In this document: piece by piece, positions 21,876 through 33,656 of the stretch
Layout of the letters: each line of letters opens with the position of its first letter
Numbering within the stretch: the first letter of the stretch is position 1
Assembly (NCBI GenBank): GCA_023375675.1
Contig: JALQBC010000009.1
Span: 992,001-1,056,000, forward strand
Reading direction: 5' to 3'
Origin: Cytospora piceicola
Taxonomy: Eukaryota; Ascomycota; Sordariomycetes; Diaporthales; Cytosporaceae
Length of the DNA stretch: 64,000 nt
Made by a program: the position numbers and the translations under genes
Notes under the pieces: model-generated
Told to the model about the DNA's origin: nothing
The model's database searches: none
What the model saw: the letters and a program-made list of their open reading frames with translations, nothing else

Positions 21876-23158
21876 CTAGAAGAGCCAGTTCGCTACCGTG
21901 ACCAACAAGCCTGCGGAAAGCAACCACATCGACGGCGCTTGACCTAGACTCGAGTCCCCGGCACTAGAGACTATCTCACCAGGCAGTGTCTGGTTGGCAA
22001 ACGTCGGACCACACAGCATATCGACCTGGTCGGCGGCCGCCTCATAAGTGTAGGCGATGGGCTGATATCGGTTGGCCGTGGCCACCTGGTAGATATCCAT
22101 CGTGTCCTGCAGGCATGAGCCGCACACGGGCACGGTGCCGCCCGGCAGGCTGTTGTTGAGCGGCAGGTAGTAGAAAAAGGTCTCGTTTGGGTTGGTCTGG
22201 TTGGTAACGGCGTTGCCAAAGCAGTACACGTTGGTGTCCGGGTCCTTGAGACACGTCGCGCTGTACATGACCGGGTACGAGACCAGGCCCAGGTAAGCCT
22301 CGGTGGCCGTCGGCACGCCCGCTGCGTAGTCGGAGCCGCAATTGGCCGAGTCGGTCAGGTTGTTGGCCATGTCCGCCAGGTAGCTAGTGCAGCGGGTGGC
22401 GTTGGCCGCGCAGGCGTGGTCGAGGACGGTAGATATGCTGACGAGTGACTTTTCAGCGTCGAAGAAGGATTGTGAGCTCTATATGGTTAAATTATTAGTA
22501 TTTACCCTTTAGTTGAACAAATGCGCGGGTCCATTCTCACCTGAAGCAGCAGAGACACCGGGTAGCACGCTTGAAACTCGGCGTCGGCGAGCATGTTGTT
22601 AATGAACGTAGGGCAGCTTGTCGAGGTAAAGTTGTTGGACAGGCCACCGTCAAAAGGGCTTGGTAGTGAGCTTTGTGAAGATGTTGCCGTCGCGGTCGAG
22701 GACGTGGCCGAGGCGGAAGTCTTTGAGGGGCTCGAACTTTTTGAACCCGAGTCGTCACTATCCGAGGCGATGCCGGTTGCCGTTGACGTTGACATCGGTA
22801 CTGTGATTGCGAACGTAGTGGTGACAGGACCAGCGGCCGATGCCCTCCTACGGAGCTCATTCTCTTCCGGTTCCAACATTGTCCACCTTCCCCCGTCGAG
22901 AAATGCCGGGACCTTGGTGTCCAGCAGCAGTACTTCGGCCAGATCTGGCGCAGCGGTCGGCTCTGGTAGCTCATCAAGCTCATCAAGGAGAGGGAATGCC
23001 AGCGTATGTGAGGAGAAAAATACGGCGAGGCACAGGGCTGCTGCCCATTGTATCCGTAGTCCGTGGTAACGAGCTGTGGAGGACTTCGAGGTCCGGAATG
23101 GTGTTGGTACAACCTTATAGGCTGTTCTGCGGCCAAAGAGCGTGGTGAAGGAGGCCAT
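21876..23158 (-). CDS. GPI-anchor-type cell-surface protein with DUF7729-like domain
   Basis: Exons 22541-23158 and 21876-22478 (62-bp intron, GTGAGA donor, ATAG acceptor, phase 0) give 406 aa. ATG at 23158 is the first in the frame. A basic N-terminal stretch of ~37 residues precedes a hydrophobic signal segment (WAAALCLAVFFSSHTLAF, about 38-55). A Ser/Thr-rich linker (~120-180) is likely O-glycosylated. The cysteine-rich domain includes SCPTFINNMLADAEFQACYP, ANCGSDYAAG, YPVMYSATCLKD and VPVCGSCLQDTMDIY, a pattern I recognise from the fungal DUF7729 family. The C-terminus has small residues followed by a hydrophobic tail (MWLLSAGLLVTVANWLF), a GPI-attachment signal. It probably sits on the plasma membrane or wall; its function is unknown. 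The n-region ahead of the signal is unusually long. Confidence 0.82.
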
Positions 23159-24237
23159 TCTTATGTTGTGGCTGCATAACACAGTTGGACCAAGTGAAAC
23201 ATAATTTGGTGACACAGGAGTGCCAATATGTCCTCAACGAGCGACTAGTAACCAGCGGCGGTTGGTTGGCTACGGGGAGGAAAAGGGTGTATGTATGTGT
23301 GAGGCCCCCGAATGCTGATCTCGGGGTTTTATCTGAGAAGGATGATGATGGTGGCAGATTCGGGCTGGGGATCTGCTCCTCTTTCACCTCGTGGCACAGG
23401 TCCAGATCCAGGTCCAGCCCATTCCCTTTTCTCCTTTTCTTATTGCGGCGGTGGCAGGGCCGACAGGGAAGAAAGACCTTTCGAACTCCACGTAGTACAC
23501 CGGGATACAAGGGGCAGTCGGTTGACAGGGTCTAGTGAATAAGCCGACCACAGTCTTTGCAGGTTCCCAGGTCCAGAGAAGAGGAGGTATGAGTAGCCTG
23601 GCGGGTAAGTCAAGTCGATTCCCGTGCAGCGAGAGGCGGGGCCAATGAAATACGCCAGGGGAAATTTGTAGATGAAATCGAGGATGGCGTACATGCAAAA
23701 GACTTGGAGGTGAGGTCGTCTTCTTTTTCAGAAGAGCGGCTGAGAGGATATTGGATTATGAGTGCATGCAATGCAGATGTGCCAGTGATGAGCCGCCGGG
23801 GAATAAACCTTGGCCTGACGGTAGATTTATCTGTCCGATCAATACCGGCCAAACTGTGGTCTTAAGGATGCGGAGGGTAACGATCAAAAACAGAAGAAAA
23901 CAAAAGAAGCAAAAGACAGAAGGAGACTGAAGAGCCGAAATGGAAATCAACGGTTCTCGTATAGGCGTGACTGGCAAAGAAGGACAGGGGCACGACGACT
24001 CTTTTTGACCCGAAGCCCGGCCAACAGCGGCAAATGGTTCCGGTAGGCTGGAATGAAAGAGATGCTCTGTTTGGAAAGCGTATCCGTGGGGTGGACAATA
24101 GTGTATGTACGGATTACTGGGTGCATGCAGTGTGGTAGAAATGCCACGGTGCTCCATGCCCCATTGCCCCATTGCTCCATCCCCCTGCCCTTCCCCGGCA
24201 ACCCGGCTAACCAAAAAAAAAACACCCCTTGATGGAT

Positions 24238-24272
24238 GGGCTGGGCTGGGATGGGATGGGATGGAGGGTGGG
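24238..24272 (+). repeat. G-triplet tract with G-quadruplex potential
   Basis: Seven G runs (GGG at 24238, 24243, 24248, 24253, 24258 and 24266, plus gtggg at 24269-24272) are separated by 2-5 nt, then ggtgtggtgcggtgcgg follows. This satisfies the usual four-run quadruplex rule several times over. Confidence 0.7.
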
Positions 24273-25230
24273 TGGTGTGGTGCGGTGCGGTGCAGTGTGC
24301 TGCAGTGTGGTGGGCATTGTTATTTTGATGAAGGAGGCGTTGCTAAAACTGGCTGGAGCTTGGCCTCTCTGTTGGGCCATCTCATGCTTGCTTCCGTTCG
24401 GTCCCTGACAGAGAAAGCTTGGGTGGAGCTGAGGGGAATGAGGCACAGCAGGGCTGTTCCTTGATACGGTCTAGAAGGGGAAACCTCGGGGGTCTTGTTG
24501 GTTGGCAGGTGTGCAATGCAATGCATCGAGGAAATCTCGATAACCAAAATCCTCAAGCCAACCTTGGAATCCCTTTTAGATGGACGGTACTTCGGTAAGA
24601 GGCAGGTGGGTGAGATGGATGGATGGATGGATGGAAAAGCCACGCAAGCTTCGAATCACCACCAACCGGAGAAAATCTCCGACGAGACTGGGGAAACAGA
24701 GACGGGTTATCAGACTGGAAAGAGACAATGTTTCTGATAAATGTGGAGTGGAGTGAGAGAGAAGTGAAGTGAAGTTGAGTGGAGAAGACTATAGTACAGA
24801 CCAACATCTACAAGAGCTCTGAGCACCAGCACACTGCGGTTGCTGACGACAACGATGATTATGATGGTGATGGTGATGATGATGATAATAAGAAAGATGA
24901 TGTGAGTTGCAGAGAGGCCACGCGATGGCCTCAGTGGTTCGGCTTGGGTGGGTGCAAATGCACAATAGCTGTCGATCGCTGCAAGAAACGTTGTTCGGTA
25001 AAAGACGGGTAATATTACTAGTACTGTACTGTATGTACATAGTGACTGCCCAGGCTGCCAGGCGGTACACCACATACTTACTTAATACTTAAGGTACATA
25101 CTGTACATACGTACTGGGTGGAGAGCTGTCGATCCTTCCTTCTAGACCACGAGAGTTCCCCCCCCACCCCCTTCACTCCTTCCTCCTCTGCGGAGGGCAA
25201 ACATCACCGGAAATGAGATATTGATCAAGC

Positions 25231-25300
25231 TACCTAGCCTACTGCCTACCTAGCCTACCTAGCCTACCTAGCCTACCTACCTACGTAGGTAGACAGGTAC
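25231..25300. repeat. TACCTAGCC tandem array ending in a TACCTACGTAGGTA palindrome
   Basis: About four to five copies of a 9-bp TACCTAGCC unit run into tacctacctacgtaggtag, an inverted repeat. Further ggtac/ggtact motifs follow to 25340. Together with the similar cluster at 25072-25110 this is the densest occurrence of the motif in the window. Confidence 0.85.
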
Positions 25301-25370
25301 TTTAGATACCGTACCTAAATACTCAAGTAGGTACTAAGTATCAAATGCTCTTGTATCCCCACTGTGGACG

Positions 25371-25395
25371 ATTGATTGATTGATTGATTGATTGA
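25371..25395. repeat. (ATTG)n tetranucleotide microsatellite
   Basis: Six consecutive ATTG units, followed by the palindromic cgatcgattg. Confidence 0.95.
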
Positions 25396-25898
25396 ACGAT
25401 CGATTGTCTTGGCCACGAGTCACCACTCGTTTCCAGATGGGGGACCCCATTTTCATATATTCATAATCCAGGAAACCATCCATTGGCTGCCTTTTTGCTC
25501 ATCACCTGTTTACATGCATCTGTGCACTCTGTACTCTCTACTGTCTCCTGGCTACTGTCTAGGTCAATCATGACCGACCATTATCATGACTTACTACACA
25601 GTATGACTAGGGCTGTGAGACAACATGACGAACACTTCCCGGAGCCGTGTCCGGACACTTCGGGCCTGTAGCTCTGCTTGACCGGATTCACCACATGTGT
25701 GCGCCCTGGAGAGCGACCGGATGAGTACATGCGCACAGCATACACACAAGCAGGCTGAGAAGGATCCAGGAACACCCATCCTTACACCACATGCATGATG
25801 CAACATGGTACCACCTGGGCTTATGCAGCCTCATCCGAAAGTGGCGGGGGCCGCGCTTATTACGGTCTAGGATTCTAAGCCGGCAGTCGTATCAACAT

Positions 25899-25955
25899 AG
25901 AGAGAGAGAGAGAGAGAGAGAAAAGGGAAGGGAAGGGAAAGGAAAAAAGAAAAGC
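25899..25955 (+). repeat. (AG)n and polypurine tract
   Basis: Eleven AG units are followed by about 33 further purines (aaaagggaagggaaggg and on), making an almost pure 57-bp polypurine strand. Confidence 0.95.
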
Positions 25956-26957
25956 CAGTCAGCAACAAGCCCCTCCGCCGCGCCGCAAGCACGCCGTACG
26001 CCACCTCACTCCTCAGTGTCGTTCTGGACATTCTCGATTTAGCAAAAGGGACACGCGAGCCAGCTCATGATGGGGGCCGACGGGGCAAGGTTTTGTAACC
26101 CACGCAGATCAAGACGGCCGAGAGGAGAAGGTTGGTGAGTACAGACCGACAGACATGCCAGGAGAAGCAAAACCGCCCCGCCACCGGTCCAGACGACAGA
26201 TCTCAGGCGGTGACCCCATAACACCGCATGGGGGCAGCCTGTGTTTGGACGGTCTCAGTCTCTGGTGCGAGACAAATCTGATGTCGTTTCCTCGGATCGA
26301 GCCGAGAAGGGGAGGAGGAGCGGTCGTGACCAGCCACAATCTCCCTATGAATTGACCATGAAGTAGGTAGTAATCGGATGCAGCCGGCAAACAATGTGCA
26401 ACGAGACAAGTCCAGCAGGTGACAGTGGTGTTGTTGCCTTGGGGGCTAACTATGTAAGGGAGATGCGTCTTGCTTGGAGTCCACGGGTATACGATATTCG
26501 ATCACAAGGCGACTTATTGTCTCTTGAATAGCTCGAATGAATGATGAGTTTGGTATCCATCGTAGACCCATTATATGTATGTATACATGATTCCATCGAC
26601 TGAGATGAGCGGGCGCCCTCAGGCTATATCTATCTATCAGTCCCCCGAACGCCGGCTCAATGCTGCCTCTTTCTTCCTGGTCACCTTAATAGGTACGTAC
26701 CCACGCAGTAAATGCAATATGCCCCCGGCCTGGAAGAATCATCAAGCCCGTCCCCACCATACAATGCAGATAGGAAAGGGGGGTGGGTTTCCAAAATGCA
26801 GTCCCATCCCAAGGATCCGGCACAACCCCAACCCAGATCGCCTCTCATGCTGATCGTAATATGAAGCGCCCCAGACACGCACTCAAGCGTGCTCTTCCCT
26901 GCCGGACATGGCAGGGTATCATTACAAGATTAAATAGAAAAGCGCACACACCACCCC

Positions 26958-29900
26958 TCACATCTTCTCCAGGCTCTGCAGGCGGACCAGCTCCGCGTAC
27001 TTGCCGTTCTTCCGCATGAGCTCCTGGTGCGTGCCCTCCTCCACGACGCCGCCCTTGTCGAAGACGTAGATGCAGTCCGCCTTGGCGATGGTCGACAGCC
27101 GGTGCGCGACGGCGATGGTCGTCCGCCCCTTGGCCGCCCTGTCCAGCGCCGCCTGCACCACGTGCTCCGACTCCGAGTCGAGCGCCGACGTCGCCTCGTC
27201 CAGCAGCAGGATCTTGGGGTCGCGGATCAGCGCCCGCGCGATGGCGATGCGCTGCTTCTGGCCCCCCGAGAGCAGCGTGCCCTTGGACCCCACCACCGTG
27301 TTGAACCCGTCCGGCAGCGACATGACGAACTCGTAGATGTTGGCCTCGCGGCACACCACCTCCACCTGCGCGTCCGTCACCGCGTCCGGGTCCGTCGCCC
27401 CCAGCAGGATGTTCTCCCGCACCGTCCCCGCGTACAGCGTCGGCTCCTGGCTGACCAGGGCGATGAAGCTGCGGTAGTCGTTGACGTTGAGGCTCGAGAT
27501 CTCCCGCCCGTCGACAAAGATGCCGCCCGCCAGCGGGTTGTAGAAGCGCTCCAGCAGCGCGATCGTCGTCGACTTGCCGCAGCCCGACGGGCCCACCAGC
27601 GCGATGTACTGGCCCGGCTGCACCTGGAGGTTCAGGCCCCGGAGCACGGGCACGTCCGGCCGCGTCGGGTAGCGGAAGTGCACGTCGCGGAACTCGATGG
27701 TGCCCCGGATGGCGTTCTTCTCCGCCCTGGACACGCGCTCGCCCTCGGTGGACCACGTGTCGATCTCGGGCTTGCGGTCCGACAGCTGCTTGAGCTCGCC
27801 GGCGGCCTGCTGCGCCTTGCTCATGTCCGGCGCGAACGAGAAGATGGTGCCCGCGGACTGGGCGCCGAAGATGACCTCGCTGAACACGAGGAAGAACTGG
27901 AAGAGCGAGTACTCGCCCTTGGCGATGAGCGTGCCACCGTACCAGAATCCCAGCGCGAAGCACAGGAACAGGAACGACTGGCTGGCAGCATAGAGCGTGG
28001 AAGACTTCAGGACGGACCTGGTGCTGTCTGTTAGCTGGTCGGCGACGCTGGCGCGGTACTGCTGCAGAACGTCCTCCTCACGCGTGAGCGAGGCGACAGT
28101 TCGGATGGCCGTGACCGCCTCGGATGCGTAGCTGGCGGATTTCTCATAGGCTGCCTTGGAACGTTGTCGGAATTGTGACAGCATCCAGACCCGGAGGAAA
28201 CCACAAGCCAGCAGGACAGGCACGGTCGAGATGCACACGAGAGCGAGCTTCCAGCCGATAGCAAGGGAGACAACAATGCAGGAGACAAGCGTCGACACGG
28301 TCATGAGGATTGTGCCTAGGGTAGCGCCGCTGAGACCAGCCATATGTGTCGTCTCAGTGGACAGGAACGATGTCAGTGCTCCTGCTGTGTTCTCATCCCG
28401 ATCAAAGAACTCGACGTCCTGGCGAAGCATGGCACGGAAAGCTCGGTCGCGGGCTCGGTGAACCATGCGCTCCGAGCCAAGCGCGAAGATGATACCTTGA
28501 ACAGCAAAGACAAGAAGCATGACCAGACCCAGCATCAAGTACATCAGGCACCAGAAGCTGGCCTTCGACTTGATTCCGGGGATGTTCGCGTCTGTGACTG
28601 GCACCGACAAGTCGGTAATGACGTTGGCAAAGATCACGGACATTGTCGGGTTACCACCGCCGGAAAGTGCGGCGAAGATGAGGCCGACGACCATCCATTT
28701 CCACTCTTCTTTGTTGAAAGAGGCAATGACCTTGATAAGCTGCCACAGCGAGTATCGGTATTCTATATCGGGCTTCCGACCCTGAAGAGCAATGCTAGAG
28801 AGGGACTTGGAGGTGTTTTGGCGGTTCAAACGCTCGGCAATATTGTCATCATCGGGGTCAGCGTCGACGGCCGTGACAGTCCCTCCCTCCGTGTTTCCCT
28901 TTTGCAGAAGCTCCATATCATGATCGGAGGAGTCGTCGTCCAGTTTGGTGACCGCCGCAATCATCTGTGCTGTTACCAGAGAGTGGTATGCGCCCTGCAT
29001 AGCGAGGAGCTCGTTGTGATTTCCTTGCTCGACGATGCGTCCTTGGCTCATGACAATAATGTTGTGGGCGTCCTTGATGGTAGACAGACGATGGGCGATG
29101 GCAATGGTGGTACGTCCCTCGGAAGCTTGTTCCAAGGCTGCTTGTACAACACCTTCGCTGCGAGAATCCACTATTGATAGGCGTGTTACTACTACTATAA
29201 TTGACGGAAACCAGTAGAATGGGGGGAGAACTTACAGGCCGACGTAGCCTCATCCAAAAGGAGAATCTTGGGGTCTGACACAATGGCACGGGCGATGGCA
29301 ATGCGCTGCTTTTGTCCACCGGAAAGCAAAAATCCTCGCTCACCAACGTGCGTCTCGTATCCCTCAGGAAGAGCAGTGATGAAATCATGCGCGTATGCTT
29401 TGACGGCAGCGGCCTCAATGAGCTCCTTATGTTTCTCGGCACTCGCATGTTCATGCAGAGTACCAACGAGACCGTGGCGAATGTTTTCGTAAATCGTAGT
29501 ACCAAAAAGGGTCGGCTCCTGGCTGACAAGTGCGATCTGCTGCCGAAGCCAACGTAGGTTCAGCGTCGTGATGTCGTGTCCATCCAGATACACCTTGCCC
29601 TGAACTGGCTCATAGAACCGCTCCACAAGACCAATTATAGTGCTCTTGCCAGAGCCTGAGGCACCGACGAGGGCAGTGGTTTTGCCGGCAGGAATGTTGA
29701 GTGTCACGTCGTTCATCACAACGACTTCTGGCCGGGAAGGGTAGATCATCTTGACACCTTCGAGTTTGATAGTGCCCTCAACCTTCTCGAGCTTCTCGCC
29801 CGACTCAGAGGAGCTGTCGAGCGCAGAAACACGGTCAATGGTTGTGTAGATCTTGGCCGCGGCACCGAGGGCCGTGGTGAAAGCCTGTACGTTGGGTGTG

Positions 29901-31066
29901 ACGTTTCCGAGCGCAAAAGAGCCAATCATGACGGCCATGGCGATGGTAAGGACCTTCTGCAGGGGGATGACCCCATCAACCAGGTAGTTGGAGCCCATCC
30001 AGAACGCAAGACCGTAGCTCCAGTTCATGATCATCATCAGGAATGCGATCATGATCGCGAGAGCACCCTTGAGCCGTATGCCGAAAAACTCGGCCTTTAC
30101 CAGATGTTGGTCGTACAGCTTGGCTAGTCTATCCTGCGTGCCGAAAGCCACGGCGTTTCGGACTGAGCTGAGCGTCTCTTCGGCCACGGACCCGCCAAGT
30201 GCGTAAGCGTTGATGTTCTGTTTGCTGTACTTTATAATGAACTGCGCGCCACCGCCCATGATGCAAACAATGGCCACAACGGTTGAGAAGAGGATCAATG
30301 TCAGTTTCCAATACTCGATGAAACCGATGATGAAGGCTGCCGCGAACGTGGCCACAGCAGCCAGCGTGAGGGACACCTTCTCGCTGATGCCGTCCTGAAT
30401 CAAGTTGGTGTCTGCGGTGATGCGCGTAACGACCTCTCCCGAGCCGATATTATCGAAATATCCAATATTTTGCTTCAGGCAGCTCTCGAGGTACTGGGCG
30501 CGGATCTTTCCTGCGATATGCTCGCCGGTGTAGATGAAAATCACCATGGCAATGTATGTGGCGAAGAACTCCCCGATCCCCAGGTAGATGAAGTTCAGCA
30601 CGAGGCTTGTCATGGAATCCATGAAGCTGTCATAAGTCTCCGTCCCGTTGAAGTAGCCTGCGAACGTGCCTTGCAGACTACCAAAGATGACCGTCATGAC
30701 GGGCAGGATTGCGCCCGAGGCGATGGCGCAGATGGAGCCGACGAAGATGAGGATGAGATCGATTCGTGTGGCGTAACGGTACAACATGGCGATGCCGACT
30801 TTGACATCTGGAGTTTCGACCTGTCTCCTGATGACAGCGGCCTCGTCTGCGGACATGTTTTCGTAGGGGTCATTTCTTTTCGCCTCGGTGTGTTTGATGA
30901 GTTTGGAATCCAGCTTGTGCAGGTCGCCATGCTCCTCGCTAGTTCTCTCGGGCGTCCTGTCGCTTGACTGCCCTGGGGCAGTCTCCTTCTCGTTCACCAT
31001 TGTCGTAATAGCTGTTTCATCGGCATTGCCATTTCCCGGCAGCTTTTCCGGGAAAATGTCGGCCAT
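26958..31066 (-). CDS. ABCB-type full-size multidrug/lipid ABC transporter (Pmd1/MDR-like)
   Basis: Exons 29236-31066 and 26958-29170, separated by a 65-bp intron (GTAAGT donor, ATAG acceptor), give 1347 aa. The junction restores LLLDEATSA-LDSRSEGVV. ATG at 31066 is the first in the frame. The order is (TM-NBD)2. TMD1 follows an acidic N-terminus. NBD1 has Walker A GASGSGKST (~467), an ABC signature LSGGQKQR (~579) and Walker B ILLLDEATSA. A charged linker carries acidic and Ser stretches, then come TMD2 and NBD2 with GPSGCGKST (~1138), LSGGQKQR (~1244), ILLLDEATSALDSESE and an IAVAHRLSTI H-loop. All catalytic motifs are intact in both halves. The size and layout match fungal MDR/leptomycin-B-resistance exporters at the plasma membrane; the substrate is unknown. 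The last ~1 kb is strikingly G/C-rich at third positions and the first half is not. Confidence 0.95.
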
Positions 31067-33656
31067 GGTGCCTTGGCTGGGCGCTGCCAAAGCAGCAAGA
31101 GGGATGGAGGACTGATGTGTTCAGTTTGTAGAGGGGGACGTCAAGTAAATGTGATGTGGATCTCTTTGAACGGTGACGAGGCTGTATTAGGCAAGGTTGC
31201 TGATTATGTGTGCTGGCGCATATAGTGGGGGAGATCTGGGGAAATAGCCCTTTGTTTGTCCTTGAAAATTAGATTGGCCGAGTATCGATAAGTGAGCCAA
31301 CAGGGAGGAGGACGTGGTTGAAGCAAGGTGAACTAGAAAGCAGCAAGGTGAAATATAGGGCGGAAGAGGCACAAAGATGTAGGGCCGCACGAGTGTAGCA
31401 AGGGAGCAGTTGTTGAGTCTGGTGGAAAGGAGGCGAACCACAAGACAACGAATACGAAAACGCATACGGAACCTTTGCTGCCGTACCAGTCTGTAGCTGC
31501 CAACCTGGACAATCTCCGCCTTGAAAGGGGTTACGTACTTATTAGTGCGAGTTTTGCACGGGCAGAACGGGGGGAGAGCAGGAGAGCTCCTGGCTGTCTG
31601 GCTGTTTGCGCCCCCCTCCCCCACTATATTATAAGGTACTGGGGAAAAAAGGGCAAAGGTGTGCCCAGATGGCCCAGATAGAAGGTCCAGATGGGCGTGG
31701 AGCTTCCAAACACCAGGTCCAGTACCTAGACTGTCTGACTGCGTGCGGCGGGGCGGACTACGGGAATGTCGAATTGTCCGAATGAGCCAATACCGTTCTG
31801 CCGGTGCAGGTCCTTGCTTACTGTGGTAAGTAGGCTGTCTGGCTGTCTGGCTGACAGGACGGTTCCGTACATGTTTTTTGACTAGTGATAAAAAGACGGT
31901 GGAGATGAGGTCAACCACTCTGATCCCCGTCGCTATTCCAGGTCCTTATCCCTGTCCCTTCTCTGTCCCTGTCCCTAGACTTTTTTTCTTTAAAAGTCCA
32001 ACTTACTAAGTACCTAGGTATTGTGGTTGATATAATGTATGCGTTACAAGTCGACTTGTCTTATGCATGATACAGTTTTACGAACCGAGTAAGAAGCACA
32101 GCTGCGGCAAGGAGTCATCGGTGCTGACCTGTAGTCCGACCACCCGTGAGGATCTGGGAATGTGGAACAGAGCATGTGATGTGTGTGATGTGATATGTGT
32201 GATGTGTGTGATGTTTGTGCGATGTGGAATGTAAAGGTGAGTGCATTTGAAGGAATGTGAGTGGAATTGTGGCGTTTTTTCTCCAACATCATTCTGCATG
32301 CCAGGAGGTCAGCGACGGCTTTCGGGAAACGGGACTGTTGCCCCCTACCAAGATGTGACTGTAACGTTGACATCTATATCTACCTGGCCTGCCTGGGTAC
32401 TTGAGTAACTTAGGTATATCATATACATACTTGGCATCTAAGCAGGAAGTAAGGATTTCGGGCTGAATATTATCACCTCTAATCCCGGTCCAGATTACTA
32501 GCCGCAACAGCCCGGACCACGCCGTACATAGATACACATTGACACACCGTACCATCACCCTGGGTCTGCAAATCACTGTGGAAAGCGAGATTGGATATGG
32601 AGTCCGAGTCGTTCCCAAAAACGCTCTGGAGTCCCGGGCCTGTCAGCCTGTCAGCCTGTCTGCCTGTCAAACGTCCTGGACCATTTAATGCCGTGTGTGT
32701 CCTCCGATTCGATGGCACACGTGCATCATTATGTTGTATACATGGAGCGACGTGCACGAACTCCCCAACAGAAGAAAAGGTTAATCTTCTCCCCTGCCAG
32801 TCTGTCAGCTGTCAGCCTGTCTGCCTGTCAGCCTTTCAGCTCGGAGCACATTTACTGTTACATACAATGTTGGTTGGCGATCGACTGATCCGCGTTAATT
32901 CTCGATTCGCGAAACGTCAGACTCACCGACTTCCGTGGCGACTTACTTGGAAATCCTGTTCTCTTCGAATAGCAAATTTTACCCATGTAATTAATGGTTG
33001 TGTCACACTGGCAGCTACAGTACTGTGTAGATAGCCATCATCATGCATCACATCTGATAGATAACTACCAAGGTACTCACTTACCTCTCTCTTCTGTACA
33101 CAGTTACGTACGTACTACTATGGAGCTACGTCTAACACGAACATATTGCAATTTGTATTGGTGACTACGGCCTGCCGGCCGATAGGAAGTGAATTCCAGG
33201 GTTGATATGGATGACTCTTATAGTGTTTCCATGAAACCATTTGGAGACAAGCATCTTACCCCGCATACGTCACTGTAGGTACAGCAGAGCCTCGTTCAGC
33301 CTCGTCGCTCTACTAGGCTGACTGGGTGGGAGGCCGATATTTAATCACCCTTTCAGCTATCTCTGGCTCGTGCTTGTTGTGGACTGTATCGTCCTCTTGC
33401 TGCAAGAAGTAACGGTGGGATTCGTGCATCTGCACCACAATACCAGCCCGGGGTGTTATATTTACCCATCCTACCAAGTACTTTGGCTGTACTAGGATCC
33501 TACCAGGCGGAGTGCAAACTGTCCTTTTCTACATGCTCACTGATCCTTCTGTAAACTCCGGAAGACAACAACCCACGACATATCTGGAAACCTGGAGGGA
33601 ACACCATTCAGACTCGAGCTGAATAACCACCGTGCTGCCGTGCAGAGTCTCCCACA
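31067..33656. other. Divergent intergenic region between the ABC transporter and SARAF genes
   Basis: About 2.6 kb with no supportable gene. It contains four small clusters of a CTGTC-based repeat (31590-31607, 31832-31858, 32639-32669, 32795-32840), a GTGATGTG-type imperfect repeat at 32171-32230, and a tacctaggta palindrome at 32011. Both divergent promoters lie here. A drug-transporter promoter would be expected to be inducible, but I cannot identify a specific factor site. Confidence 0.55.

Larger units (their letters stand above)
23159..26957. other. Repeat-rich 3.8-kb intergenic region
   Basis: No gene is supportable here. The region contains a run of simple repeats: a G-triplet tract at 24238-24272, (GGAT)n at 24613-24639, (GAT/GGT)n at 24855-24900, a TACCTAGCC tandem array at 25231-25300, (ATTG)n at 25371-25395 and a polypurine tract at 25899-25955. 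The left ~500 bp is the promoter side of the DUF7729 gene; the right end is the 3' flank of the ABC transporter. Confidence 0.6.

Noticed and set aside
26845..28034. Long alternative-frame and antisense ORFs over the ABC transporter C-terminus
   Set aside because: Same G/C-patch effect; NBD2 motifs are intact in the called frame.
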